This document shows positions 35,701 through 48,259 of a stretch of DNA of 64,000 bases, piece by piece (within the stretch, counting starts at the first letter, position 1; every line of letters begins with the position of its first letter). Source of the stretch: Camillea tinctor (lineage: Eukaryota > Ascomycota > Sordariomycetes > Xylariales > Xylariaceae); NCBI GenBank assembly GCA_022578605.1, contig MU394075.1, positions 62,001 through 126,000 on the forward strand. Direction: 5' to 3'. The notes below the pieces were generated by a model. The model had not been told where the DNA came from. It searched no databases and was given only the letters and a program-made list of their open reading frames with translations. The translations under genes and the position numbers were made by a program.

Positions 35701-38700
35701 TGCGCATGCGCAGTTGCGCGGGTTGCTCCCGGATGTTCCCCGCCTCGATATCTGCAGAGCTTAGCGTTCTAGGAACTTAGACAATGAAGTTGGCAGGATC
35801 GTTGACGTTAGACCGCAGTTGTTGGGTTCCCCGGTACGATGGTCTCGCATTTATTGGCCAGTTTTGGTAGCTCCATGCTGCCTTACAGCATCAAGCGTGT
35901 ATAATAAGACGAGGCTTGGGGTAAGGCCGGACTGCGAAACTCGGAGGGTTCAGGATATATAGATGGGAGGTAGGTATGAGCCTCGAGAAAAAGGTCCTCC
36001 AGGAACTGGGGGACATGAAAGTTCCAGCCAGATTCCATATGGTTTCCTATGATTCCTACGATCCCTAGGATTACGTTCACAAATTTCGAACCATCTCAAT
36101 TCTTTGGCATTATATAAGATCATTTCCTTCCCTTCCCTCTTCTTATATATATATCCCTCTTCTTAGATATATATATACAGTATATTAAAGACACTTATAA
36201 TATATACTATGACTCAATGCTAACTTTAGTTTCCTAGACTTACCCTCCTTTATTCAGCCCTTATTCCACTTATAGCTTATCATACATCACGTGGCACTTC
36301 ACGTGATGACCGATGGCAGATAGCATCTTATCGCATCCATCCTGCAATCGATGCACAGACCATGGGTGTCCATAGGTGTCTGGGTTACCCCTCTTTTTAC
36401 CTTTAAGGTTATCTTATCCTCGACGACTCATCCTCGACGACTCACGTAACACCCCACGACCCCACGACCCCACTTCCCGACGACCAACGACCAACCAAGC
36501 CTCGAGCACTGCCGCTTTCTCCTCGCCGAGATCCACTCAACGACATCCACCACCAATGCTTTCTCACCAATACTTCCCCTCCTCATCCTTACACCAACAC
36601 CACCACAACAAAGCTCAAAAAGACCATTCCATTCACTCACCCATTCAACCTACCATACCATACCAAATGTTCGACCGGCGAAGAATGCCTGAACTGGGGG
36701 GTGGCTGCCTGCTTAGCCCGGTGACGTGGACTGCATTGTTATCTAGGACTGCATTGTTGTCTGGCACTGCCTACAGCAATATCACGCCATATCGGCATGC
36801 CGCAATCGATATTCTGCGTCGATTCTCTCGATTTCCCCGCATATGGTCCGAAAAGAGCTACCTGCGTACTGCAACAGGTCATCTCTCCGTCTCTCTCGAC
36901 ATGGCTATCCCTGGCCGGACTCTGCCTGCCTTGCTTGGCTGGCTTATACATACTGCCTGCCTTAGTGTTGGCCTCGGGGTTTGTCTGGAACTGCCTGGGT
37001 CTGCCTTGGGTTGCCTTAAGTTGCCTTGTTCTCGACACCACCGCAGCCATGCCCTTATCCTACCTAGCTAGGTGTTATGCAATGGTACATCTACATTGCG
37101 AGGACCATTGTCTACAATTGTGTGTCACATTCAAGGCATATTCTCTACCATTGAACCAACATACGACCTGGGGGTTAGTGTGCGCAATACGAACATGGAT
37201 GTTGCACCTTTACTCCTATGTGCTCAACTGGTCCATACCATGGTCTCCTCGCCACCCTAGCTTCATATGAATAATCGGACTCTGCTTCGATTCTTGCCGA
37301 CCGTGTGGTTGGCGAGGTTTACCTTCACCTGGTCCACTATACCTTAAGGGATTAGGCATTATGCAGAGCTGCTACGGCAAGCATTGCACTTCGATTTGTC
37401 CTTCCCTTAATTCGGATAGTGCCTTACTCCGCCCCTCCATGCCTTCCCCCTCTACCGGCACGGGTATGGTGAAGTTTGGTCTTTAAGTTACGGGGGTATG
37501 CGTTAAATGGGTTCAGCTGACAAAGCTCACCTGTACGCATACGCTCTTATTGACTTTCACAGTCCACGACGCCCTCGCGCCGCACTCATCGAGCCGATCT
37601 GGTTGAGCAAGCGGGCAACCGAAATAACGTCTTGTAGTGCCTTCTCTCCTTTTCATAAGAGCTATCTTGTTAACCTAGTTCGTTGACAAATACTTTTCTA
37701 TCCGTCTCTCTTCTGTGGCGAGCAGCTAGTGCTGGGATTATGATAATGTAAAGACAGGGGCTTAGTGGCTGGGGGTAGGTGCTTACCTGTTGGGTGAGTA
37801 CTTACTCTTTTTATTCTATACGCAACTCCATGGGATTTTATTCTACCATTCCTTTCCTAAGGAAACTTCTTATTGTTATCTGTCAGAAAACAGGCAAAAG
37901 TGTTAAGAATGTTCCCATGAACATTATCTCAAAGACGAGATCTACCATAACAATTACAGGTTTCTCTCTCTGCTGCTCACTCTTCAACTCATTGTTTCAT
38001 CGTCCGGGTCCAAGTATATGGGGAAACGGAGCCTGCTCCTCGGACGCAGCTCGTCCCGTAAGGAAGCGAACCGCAACTCCCTGTCGCCTCTGATTGGGTA
38101 ACTGCCCCGCAAAATTCGCCGAAACAAGTTTGTACGGCCCCGATACGACTGGATTTATACCGGTGTCTCCAGTCTGATGAGTAGGTATAAGGTATGATCT
38201 CTTGTTATACTAACATCTTGGATCTGGTTGGCGGGGGTGGATCCAACGTCTAGATGCCTTATCCTCATACGTTCATCGCTATTCTGTATCGCTAGCATCT
38301 ATCGAATATTACAGACGTTTCTATTATCAAGATGCAACGCTGAACCAACACCTAAGGCTGATTGGACTGCCGTCTATACCTGCCCGAGTTACTCATAGAC
38401 TACAGGCGCAGGTTGAAGGACAAGGGGTTACTTGCTGAGGCTTTGCCTCTGGATTGTGTGCCCAGGAGTGCCGCCTCTTCTACTTAGACTGTGCTTTCAA
38501 AGTCCTACGTGCTAGTTTCCGATTTATTATTTAAAGCATTTACATACCTATTTTTCCAGGCGCAGATGTTGTGACTTTATTGATCATTTTCTATACACTT
38601 TCCTGGGTCATACCGTTTCTCAGGCATTTCGTGTTAAAATTATAAACAAAAAGCCCTCAAAAAACTTCACTTCCACAAACCATCTTCTATATCTTCGATT

Positions 38701-38725
38701 CTGAGTCATATTCCTCCTTTAAATC
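32794..38725. other. Gene-poor region
   Basis: No convincing gene. Possible fragments on the minus strand are an exon-like frame at 34744-34643 (MSSQMATRPTSAEV, ending at a GTTATG donor) and a short frame from 34870 (MTSSRPVN); neither could be completed. A 36376-37071 plus frame runs through repetitive C-rich sequence and is doubtful. A 12-bp hairpin lies at 35401-35452, TA-rich repeats at 36145-36180, and a double CACGTG-type block at 36289-36306. 38650-38725 looks like the promoter of the next gene. Confidence 0.5.
35401..35452. repeat. Inverted repeat able to form a hairpin
   Basis: CATTCCTTGCCC (35401-35412) is repeated exactly in reverse complement as GGGCAAGGAATG (35441-35452), with a 28-base loop containing CTGCAGGG. 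It lies in gene-free DNA. Function unknown; it may be a remnant of a small element. Confidence 0.6.
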
Positions 38726-39041
38726 ATGGCCGGGAGTTCCAACCAGACGACTTACAATGGGTAAGTGTGTTTCAGCACGTCCTTGTTTGACGATACAAAT
38801 TCAAGATTGGCTTGCTAATAGAAGATTGTCAACCAGCGTGACGCCAGCAAAGCCTATTTTAGGCTTTGACAACAACAATTCTGCCGGCGAGCGGAATCTG
38901 AGACACTACCGCCTAGAGTCTTTTGTCAACTCGGCTGATTCTGTGCCTCGCGCCTCGTCGGCATCGCCAAGCCACATCCAGTCTTCACGAAAGGCACGAA
39001 CCGCTGCTGAACTCGAAGCTTTGACCCGACGTCTTTGCTAA
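38726..39041 (+). CDS. Small two-exon hypothetical protein (copy A)
   Basis: Exon 1 is 38726-38760 (35 nt, encoding MAGSSNQTTYN plus two bases of the next codon). It ends at a GTAAGT donor. Exon 2 runs 38837-39041 after GCTAATAG..AACCAG, phase 2, giving 79 residues. An AG at 38820-38821 is also in frame and would add five residues, but it sits too close to the branch point. The product is hydrophilic, Ser/Asn/Ala-rich and ends in RKARTAAELEALTRRLC, which may form a helix. No signal peptide or known domain is seen. A TTCACTTCC..CTTCGATTC promoter-like leader precedes it. It resembles the gene at 44674-44986 in start motif, exon 1 length, intron phase and size, so the two may be divergent paralogues. 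Confidence 0.5.
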
Positions 39042-42000
39042 GCGTCGGACAAAAGACTCTTGATCGGACTTCCGGTAATACTCAACCTTTTCTGCACTAC
39101 CGGTCCTAGCAACTCAAGGCTCCTACGACTTGTTACCTTGCTGAATCCCGGTAGAGCTGGGAGGTCTAAGAATCGTTTGAAGATTCTTTTTTCTGGACTT
39201 TATTATACTCATGTTCCTTTTAATCGAAGGACGGCATCGACTAGACCCGAGAGACTAGAGCCTACTTGGTCTCTTCGCTGACTACTCACCATTACCTTCT
39301 CGGCTGTTTCGGTTTCCTTTCGCGGCAACAAAACGGAGAGAGCAGGATGGGGAGTGGTCTATAGAAGTCGGGCTCACTGCAAGGCGTTTTGATAGCGACT
39401 ATTTAGTCTATTTCTTTTGGGGAACTTTTTAGTCAGGCGTTATATGGGAAGTCACTGGACTTTAAGCCATCATGTATTGATGGAAGATGATCTGGGACCT
39501 GTTTGCCCCAGGACCAACTATCACATTTAGGTTCACACAGCTACTCATGTACATGTACGATGGGTGTTTCTTGTCACGGCCGCGGGAATTACAGAGAGAA
39601 GAGAGGGGGCAGAGGAGGAAAGTTATTGCTGGGGACTAGACGTGCCTCTCGACTTGCTCAGTTATGAATATATATTCCCTCGAGGGGGTCATTCTCGTCT
39701 CCTAACCTTAGAGTTCCCTTGTTTTTTTTATAACCTTTTTGTAGTTGCACGAATACCCTCGGATGAACCAAGTCGTTGTTATACCTCGTACAGAAACACA
39801 AGTTCTCCCCTATCTTTCTTTTCCCCACTTGGATCCCCATTTCCCATCCCCTCTCTTCCCTATCAACTCAAAAAAACCATCTTATCTTCGAGTTATGACA
39901 CATATCTGCAAGCCGACGAAGGGTGACTAACACGTACATAACCTTACATAACTAACATACATATTTTATGCTAATTTTAAAACTATATCACGTATGCATA
40001 CTGCCTACATGAATTAGATAGTAAGGTAGGGACGTAGTTGTGCTGATGACTAAGCATGCCTATTGGACAAACCCCGCACATGTTTATTGGTATGGCATGC
40101 AAAAGTGGGGTTTACTGCATAAACGCCCCCGCGCATAAGGCAAACCACCAGAAAATAGATGTAAAGATGATGATGAGCTAGGTTACTGGACTGTGCGCTG
40201 ACCCCCACTTATACCCTTAGGGTGCTTGTAACACCTTCCTTCGCTAACCCACTACCTCCACCCAGGCAGCTGCCAAGCCAGTCAACGGGAACACCCTACA
40301 CTAAATCGAGCGGGAGTTGGGGTCCAAGGGTTCTGACTTCCGAAAAGGGAAATTCGAGGGGATCAAGGGACCGCGCTTCGGAGATAAGGAGTTGCTTAAA
40401 TCAGGCGGGATTGGTAGGGTGCTAGGGTGGTTGATGCAGGGATTATGTGTGGTGTATGTAGGTAGGGTATATGTAGTGTAGATCTTGACTTGACCAGGTA
40501 GGGGGTTGTAGATTTGATAATGTTACGCAGGTTGGTATGTATTGGTACGGTACAGTCCTAGTGTAGCTACTAATACTAGGTACATGAAGGAGGATATTGA
40601 TTGGCAGCACGGATGGTATGAGAGAGCTGGGGAACAGATATCATTTTATAGATAGGTAGGTAGGTTAGGTAAAAGGATTTACGTTCCCTTTTACTACTAG
40701 TACCTAGTAATTTGAGGTTCTTGTGTTCTTCGGTGTGAATACTTCGACAGTATTGCCGATATGTGTATTTAGGGTTCTCGGTATATTGTGTCATGTCGCG
40801 TATGAGGGCATTCCCAGGAGCAGAGGTACGCACATAGGATGATCACGTGACCTGGGGATCATGGCACCCTGGAGCGTAAGCTCTACTATTTAGTGTATAT
40901 AAGGGGGCTCGTCCCCCTTACTGCCCCCTTCTGCTTCGCAGATCGATAGTTTACAATTCAATCTCTTATGTGCCTCCAAACCATTCACGTATATAAAAGC
41001 GATATGTCGATAATGTAAGTTACACAGGATGTACATAGGCCGTGATCACAGTATGCGCCATTGGCGGAAAGCTGTGGCTTTGATATAGTTCGAACAATGC
41101 ATTCGTGATACGGGTTGGACCGGGTTGTTGTCGAGAACTAGTAGTAACGGATTACACTTGGCAGCGTGACTCGAACTATTAATACACAGCCCAGCATTAC
41201 AAAGAACCTTATTATACCCTACATTAACCAGGTGTCCTACTGGCGTATTATATGATATAGTTGGTGTGGGTGATCGCATCTATACATGCCCAAGTTAGAG
41301 GGTTCTTGGGTATTGGGCATCAAGATTGCGGCCGCCTCTGACGAGCACGATGGCGCATGTGCCAAGTAGATCGGTAGGCAGAGAGTACCTCTGGAGAAAA
41401 TAAAGTTGCATACCTCATGTACATCTGACATAACCGTAGATACTACGTACATTCAAGTACATATTGACATATATATACAGTGTATACATGCATGCGTTTA
41501 CCTAACTTATATAACCTACTGCTACTACACTACACTACATATGCCTTGCGGGACGGGACGGTCGTTCCCGGCCCACCCATCTCTAAGGCCTACTAAAGAA
41601 AAGGTGTAGGTATGCATAGGGGTCGGTAGATAAGTAAATAGTTAGTCAACCATATAAGCCTTGTTGTCGTGATTATAACAAGAGATATTAGCGTGGGCTA
41701 AATTGGGGAACACCTCCGGACGTACCCCGGCCGTCCGGCCCTTCAACAGAATCGGAGGAATATCTATCTATCGGCCGAGAAACGACTTACGAACCAATAT
41801 GATCGACATCAACAAATAACGACAAATGGTATGCGATCTATGGTTCGATCTTAACAAGTGGAGTATAGAAGAAAAAGATATATACCCACCATGCCAAGAC
41901 TAGCAAAGAAAAAAGGGAAATTCCATTTGGAGAATCGCTAACTACTGCACCAAAAAGATTCTGTTGAGAAAGGGGGGCTATGCACGAAATCTAAGTACAT

Positions 42001-44673
42001 ACTACATACTATCTAAGATATCCTCAACCTTACACAATGCAATCTTGTTTATAAAAACCATAACTTACTCACCACATGCCCGCTACTTCAAGCACAGTGC
42101 GCCGCACTCGACCTATCCCTATGGCGCGTGTACTACACCACATCCCACGTCCCCACCCTGCCTTATCGGCTATGTATGTAGGTATTAGGTAGGTATGGCA
42201 CAAGGCGGGGAGAATGTGTAGATAGGCTTTAGGTGGGTAGGCAAGGCAAGGTAACCTTAGATCATAAGCTTAAACATGGAGAAAAAAAGGGGGAGGGGGG
42301 AGGAGTACAACACACACTTACACATCTTGCATAACGATAATTGGTTAAACGCACTCTACCTATGAATGCGACTAATAACCTTGGAAAATAAACTTAGTAA
42401 GTATAATCCCTTTTCCCTGCCTAAGTGGATGTATCAGGCAAAGCAGGCAAGCAAGGCAAAAGATAAAAAAGTCAGGTAAGTTATTGACTATCTACCTAGG
42501 TACATACCTGTCCAGGTCAATGCCAGCCAGTCGCCGACCACATCGTATTGCCCTGGTTGCTTATCCCGACTACGTAACCCCATCACATAGAGAAACCTCA
42601 TCGGTACGTAGCACGTATACTATTAACCTACTTAGGTAAGTGCCTAGATCGCATTCGATATCTCCATCTGTGCAACTCAGACCCCGAAGCGGGGGTGAGG
42701 GGGGAAAAGCCGGAGTCCAGTCGAACCGAACCCCCTGCGCCAACCAGACACCTAGGTCAGGAAACACAAGCCCCGGGATTTAATGTGTCGCCGTCGGGGA
42801 CTCGGCCGCTAGCCATTAACCCACGCGATCTTTTATGTCGTGTCGGCGAAAATAGGTAAGACTTTGCTCTGCCTTCTTGAACTCTTTTCGGGCTTAGCAT
42901 CACCCGCCGATGGATGGGATGTATAGCCGGGCGTATAATTCGTGTAACAGTTTTTCTTTCTTTCTCTATTTCTGTTTTTTTTTTCTCAGTTCTTTTGATA
43001 GAGGGTTTTCTGCTTCTGCTTCGGGGTTCTCCCCCTTTTTTTCTTTTCTTGGCAATTTTCGTGTAACCTCAACAATTCCTTAACCATAATGTTATATATT
43101 ATTTTCTCCCCCCTTTTACCCCCAATTCTCTCTAGGGTTGGTTTGGTCGCTTCAGCGGTGATATAATGTGTGTAAACATACGTAATGGGTTGTCTAACTT
43201 ACGTGCATATATGGGGCTATATATATAAGCATATTCCGTATATTTACCTGAGATACGTTGGTGTTAGTTCTATTTTCGGACCACTAAAGACTGTCAAGCC
43301 CAGATGCATGACAGGTAGCTGCATGATGCAATTTTCCCTGGTGGCCGTGGCTTTTTCTTTCTAGTAGTTGTGGGGATAATAGCAGGAATATAGTAATCGT
43401 TCTAGCAAGTCTCCACAGCGTTCTTGCCCTTCCCTCCAATCCAATCCAATCCAATCCGGGGCATGCATATGATGCCATGTGCTACGATAGCGCCCCCATC
43501 TCATTCGTCTCTCGGTATGGTTCGACAAAATCAGATGATTTTTTCGCTCCCGCGAAGCTGGGCTGGCGGAGCGGCGTTGGACAAATCAACGGCCTCCTGA
43601 TGGCTGGCGCATCCGGGTAAACGCGATCCCTCGTGCCGTACCGTTTCAAACACATGCTAATCGGTCCGTAGTTGCTATCCCTTAATAAGGCGTCCTCTAG
43701 AGGGACTGGGTCAGATATCTGCCTTGCTTCCATTCCTACCCGGGAAATCAGAATTTGGTTGTCGTCGGTCGTATTGTCCTATCCTGGGGAACAGACTGCC
43801 CTTGATTCTTGGTCTCTCTATCTCCTTTCTTGCCTCTTTTTTCTCTGTTCAAAAGAACATGTCGGGGAAGACTTTAGTTACACCTGCCATGGAGATGATT
43901 TCATTTACGTTCCCTAACCTATGAAGCCCAGCATAGATCATGTGAAGCAAGTGGTGTTATCTATTATGAATAGCTTATCATAACGTGTCTGCCTTTCCAA
44001 TGAAAAACCCAATAGTGATAGTAATCAAAATCGTAAAAATATCGATACAAATGAGATTATAATCGTAGTTGAAAAGTCATTATCAGTAGATTGTTATGTT
44101 ATTCGTGACTCGTGTCGGGCATCATAAAAACATAGTCTTCGCTGAGTAGATTCTAGCGATGCGTAATATAAATGGTAGGGAAAACAAGAAGGTGGGTGTA
44201 TCGAGAGAAGAAAGACGTCGCTCAGTAGAGAAAAACCAAAATCATCATCTTCGAACCGGAACTCCTACACCATCACTCCTCTTTAGATCTCTAGGTGGAA
44301 GAGAAAGTGAAACTCCTATAACTCCTTTTGGTTCTTTTTTTCCCGACCTGGATGGGAACCTTTTACCGAACAACGCCAACCTTTTTGTCTCCGCGGTATT
44401 CGCCATTTAATCGCAGACCGCCGCCCCTATCTCGTCAAGAAACATATACAAGGAAAAGACAAAGGAAGTCATCAAGTCCGGTATCATACAGAGCATCCTA
44501 GTTACTCTCTCCAAATCAAAATCCAAGTGCGATAATGTCATAGTCGTTATTTTTAACATGAAGGGGTTCCGTTTGACGAACGGGGAAGGAACATGATAAA
44601 AGGAACTGTGAGGTAGAGAACCGATGCTCGAGAGTGCGTGTTATGTATGCGGATGGGATACTAGAGCATCCTT
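39042..44673. other. Gene-poor region
   Basis: No supported gene. Doubtful frames include 43482-43733 minus (MEARQISDPVPLEDALL) and 44159-44410 plus (MRNINGRENKK); both are somewhat protein-like but unmatched and without splice partners. A GATCACGTGACC box followed by a TATA-like TATATAAGGGGG (40844-40920) could be a promoter or an LTR remnant. TACCTAGGTA occurs at 42493. Runs of CT and T near 42955-42985 and TACATAC-type repeats are common. Confidence 0.5.
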
Positions 44674-44986
44674 CTATCTGTCCTTGGGAAGTTTGGCCTC
44701 GATGGCGCTGAGTGTGGCTAATGTGCTATTGATACGAGCGTCTTCAATTTGTTGTGGTGTATCGTCTGACTGGACAGGAGTACTGTTGGGTCCATTCAGG
44801 AACTGAGAAAGGCTATATGTTCCGGTCGAAGGTTGAGGACTGTGATCATGCTGGTTGTCTGGCGAGTTACTATATTTTTCAAAGTTAGAATCTTAAAACC
44901 AGCATAGGTCAAGTCCCCAAGGCCACCAGCCCGGTATTATTAGAAACGCACCCGCCGTAAACCGCCTTGTTCGATGATGTGGTCAT
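44674..44986 (-). CDS. Small two-exon hypothetical protein (copy B)
   Basis: Exon 1 is 44986-44952 (35 nt, MTTSSNKAVYG plus two bases), followed by an 82-nt intron with a GTGCGT donor, TTCTAAC branch and ATATAG acceptor. Exon 2 is 44869-44674. The product has 76 residues, is hydrophilic and Ser/Pro/Gln-rich (DHSPQPSTGTYSLSQFLNG) and ends with NSTLATLSAIEAKLPKDR, a likely helix. There is no signal peptide or known domain. Both introns of this type interrupt the codon after a Tyr-x pair at exactly the same place as in the gene at 38726. No single exon is long enough to stand out, so automatic annotation may miss it. Confidence 0.55.
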
Positions 44987-47080
44987 GGCTATTAGAGATC
45001 GATTAGATAATAGGGTATAAATTATTTTTTAGGCGGGCGGGTAGCAGCAAGGTTCGGAACGTTCCTTGTGGAATTCGCTATTTCATGAGGCACTCAAAGA
45101 TGAATCCTAAGGATGTGTGTTTCCGGTAGTAACACGGGATCGTTTCTTGTCGGGGGACTTGCAGGATTATAACTACCGAAAAACTATAGGTAATTTGGGA
45201 TGCAAAACAGCAACTCGGGACCAAAAAGGCAGAATCGACTGGCACGAGCTCTCTCGAGTTCGGACTTGAGTGACATAAAACGTCGGTTGCCTTACGCCAA
45301 AGTCTACCCTCCTTAATAGAGCTACGAGGTACGTCTCATCGTAGTAAAAACCATCTTATATCACATCCTTTGTGCATGCAACGCTGTCATTGGTGACTTC
45401 TCGTAGTGGGACCCGGCGCCCCGTTGCCTCGCAAAGAACATCTCGATTATCTGATTCCTCCACCGTGTGAATTTCTGGCATTGGCTAGACGTATATACCT
45501 CCCGTTACCGGGGACTTAGTTCCGATGCAACCTGCTGATGTTTGAAGGGCACGCGGCCAAATAACTGTAATGCCACCTATTACATATTATAGTGTGCGTG
45601 TATTATAGGGCCCTAGGAGAGGATAATTAATTTAGTATTAGAAAAGCAAGCATACTGTATATTATTTACATTATTTGGATTTGGTATAGAGATACAAGTA
45701 TAATTATAGTAACAATGACAAGGAGAAATTGATGGTACCGACACATCCATGACGAGTCTAGACCCCCGATTGCAACTGTGATGAAATAGGGCAGAAGCAA
45801 ATTTAAGAAAATCACAATACTTACATTATGCCACAAGCTCCAACTTCCCGCCAACGATTCATAGGGGCAGGTGAGAATTTTTGATAGCCGTAGTTTATAA
45901 GACCAGGATATAGATGTCGCAATAAGAGTGATTACCATCGTCAAATAGAGGTTCCAGCACTTAAACATCCCATTCTCTCGATAAACGCCGGCTCCTTTTT
46001 CGAATACATCCCGAATACGCCCTCGGTGAATCAAATTGTTGAGAGAAAAGAATATCCTTCGACACGTCAACACGAATGTGGTGGGAGTGAATACCTATCG
46101 GGAGCTGTCCGTATGATGGTCAACGCTGATCTTTCTTGGGTTCGAGTCTTTCGTGCTACGCTACTATGTGGGCTAGTAGGTTGCCTACACACCGTCGCGA
46201 AAGAATTATATTGGGTTGTGGACAGGGCAACCGAATAAGTCTCCGAAGTGAGTTAAGAGGGCTATCCTGGGATGTGTGAGGAAGAGGGGAAGGGCGGTGC
46301 TCTTCGTCCCCTTTCGGTGAATATGGTGGTAGTTTCACAAGGGCGCCCGGTAGGATCCGCGACGACGGATTACGCGTGTAAAGGTAGGGCTAAGCATCGA
46401 GTCGGCGGCTAGACATGTAAAGTTCCCCGTGGCCGAGCCTCGAGGGACATGTCGCGTGCAGCAGAATGTGAATGCAAGGTAAAGGGGAGGGAGAGGAGGA
46501 GGAGACGGAAGAGGAGGGGGGACAACGCAGACCCTGAAAGCTAAGCGGGCGAACCAGGCGAACTATCCTGTCCAGGCAAAGGCGAGTAGGGTAGGCAAAC
46601 CTAGGCGATCAATATATCAGATGCAATTGTAATCCCCAAGGTGGCCTTAGCAATGCAAGACGCGCATGATATCGATGCAAGTGCCTCGTTTTTCTCGGTC
46701 ATGTAGGCTCGGCTAGCCTTGTAAGCAAGTTGCCTTGTTCCATATCCAGTTGCCCGGTTGCCTTCTGGCGAACCATTCCAAGCCTTGCAAAGCGACTGGA
46801 ACGATCCCCCCGTCTCAGACTAACGATCCTCATCTCGCTCTGGGGTCAATGTGTCGTCGCGGCTATCCGTGGGTATTGGGGGGAGTTGCCCGCTAAAGAT
46901 CGGAAGGGGGAACATGGAATATGTCGGAGGGATTTGAGCTGATCCCAAGTTGTCTGTAAGCGAAAGAAGGATCACGTGATGGAAATGCTATGCCGCAATG
47001 TTGTCGCTGGATTTGACGAATAGGGGTTGAGGATTGCGTTTCTTGTTGTAGTGGAGTGAAATATTAATCAGGAAATTTTG

Positions 47081-47115
<35 letters not shown>

Positions 47116-47237
47116 AAAGCAAAAAAAAGAAGACAAAAGTTGAGTTGGGTGGCCAAGATGGGTTCAACGCTGGGGGTCTATAAGTCTTTTATATCATCGA
47201 TGATGTATCGAGTCTCTCATACAAAAAGACATGTGCC
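44987..47237. other. Gene-poor region with possible relics
   Basis: A 41-codon minus-strand frame at 45481-45356 (MPEIHTVEESDNRDVL) has good codon texture but no confirmed partner exon. The 45666-46073 minus frame is hydrophobic and AT-rich and probably not a gene. A GATCACGTGATG box lies at 46971-46982. The region ends with a pure A33 run at 47081-47113. Confidence 0.5.
47081..47113. repeat. Poly(A) run of 33
   Basis: Thirty-three uninterrupted A bases (T on the minus strand) lie about 125 bases past the stop of the minus-strand gene at 47238. It could be a simple repeat or the tail of an old retro-insertion. No flanking duplication was recognised. Confidence 0.8.
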
Positions 47238-48121
47238 TTAGTCTCCCGAAGAGCCTTGTACGGGAGTGTTGACAATTTGAGCCTCAATGTAGCATCCACC
47301 CCGAGGAGGCTCAACAATGTCAGGGATAAGGCGGATCCAATCCTCGATTAGGTGTCTGACTTGCTTTGGGGTCTCACAATGAGGACCTCCATAGGTAGGG
47401 ATAGGTATAGTATATATGTGTGAAGACTTCTAGTCTACCTGGACCATTCCTTAGCACAATTGCCCCCCAACTACCTATGGGGATCCGGGACTTCCTTACG
47501 AGGTTTCCAAATGTAGGTTACGCAGCTTACCAACGTCACGAATCGGGTGATTTGCACAATCACGTCACCCTAAGATGGATAGATAGGAACAGTTAACCGA
47601 TGAACACTCAATTTTCGGCGAATATACTCTAACACTAAGCAGAGAAAAGAGTCATCTGCAGGGGCCCCCACACTCCCCCCAACCAGGGCCAAACCTCTCA
47701 CCGTAGGTGTCATCGGAGCCTCATAAGGACGCGCGCCACCCGCCAGATAAATACCTGGCTGGAAAGTGTTATTCCCTGGGGAATCCCTTCCACCGGATCC
47801 CAGGTTCGGTGACTAGAAACAGGAAAGGAAGAAAATAGGAAAAGAAAAACTGAGTGACAAAAGAAAGTATGTATAGAGTCCCATGTCCTAGCTCACCAGA
47901 AGATGCTGATCATCCATGTTTCCTCTTTTCTCTTCTCCCCTCTCTTCGGGGAACCGCACTATGACACCGACCATACGGACTACTCGGTCATGTGCCGTAT
48001 CCACAGGTCCTCCTCGGGGATCTCGTCTCAGCCACCACGCGTCACGCTCCCATGTAGCATCGGCGCCCAAGTCATGCAGAGCCTCGTCTCGATGACCAAC
48101 CCCCATTATTATTCTCCTCAT
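47238..48121 (-). CDS. Four-exon hypothetical protein
   Basis: Not recognised. The proposed exons are 48121-47897, 47812-47636, 47569-47531 and 47429-47238, all joining in phase 0 to 210 residues. Intron 1 is well marked (GTGAGC donor, long pyrimidine tract, TTCTAG). The others are GTGTTA..CTTAG and GTAAGC..GACTAG. The start MRRIIMGVGHRDEALHDLG is charged. The middle is Gly/Pro-rich (IYLAGGARPYEAPMTPT). The end (CETPKQVRHLIEDWIRLIP) looks like a folded domain and reads smoothly to a stop. The open frame extends upstream of 48121, so the true start may lie further out, or the gene may be joined to the one at 48260 by an intron I could not define. That gene ends 138 bases upstream on the same strand. 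Confidence 0.4.
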
Positions 48122-48259
48122 AGGTAGGTAGGCGTGTAGAAGTGGGGGGACAATGGAAAACCAGGACGTTGTTGTGGGAAAATAGACAGCCGCGCAAAAC
48201 AAAAACCTAAGCCTCTGCTTCTTTCTCCTCCTCCCCATTCCCCCCATCCTCTTCCCTCC

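Noticed and set aside
36376..37071. A 231-codon plus-strand frame.
   Set aside because: It runs through C-rich and repeated GACGACTC / TGCCTTG-type words; no domain and no coding-like codon pattern.
41100..41180. A reverse-strand TTCGAGTC resembling a tRNA T loop.
   Set aside because: The flanking T stem does not pair.
45666..46073. A 135-codon minus-strand hydrophobic frame.
   Set aside because: AT-rich, no family features, and contains splice-like signals that do not lead to a consistent model; most likely chance.
46085..46160. A GGGTTCGAGTC block resembling a tRNA B box.
   Set aside because: No acceptor, D or anticodon stems can be folded at the proper spacing and the A box does not fit.
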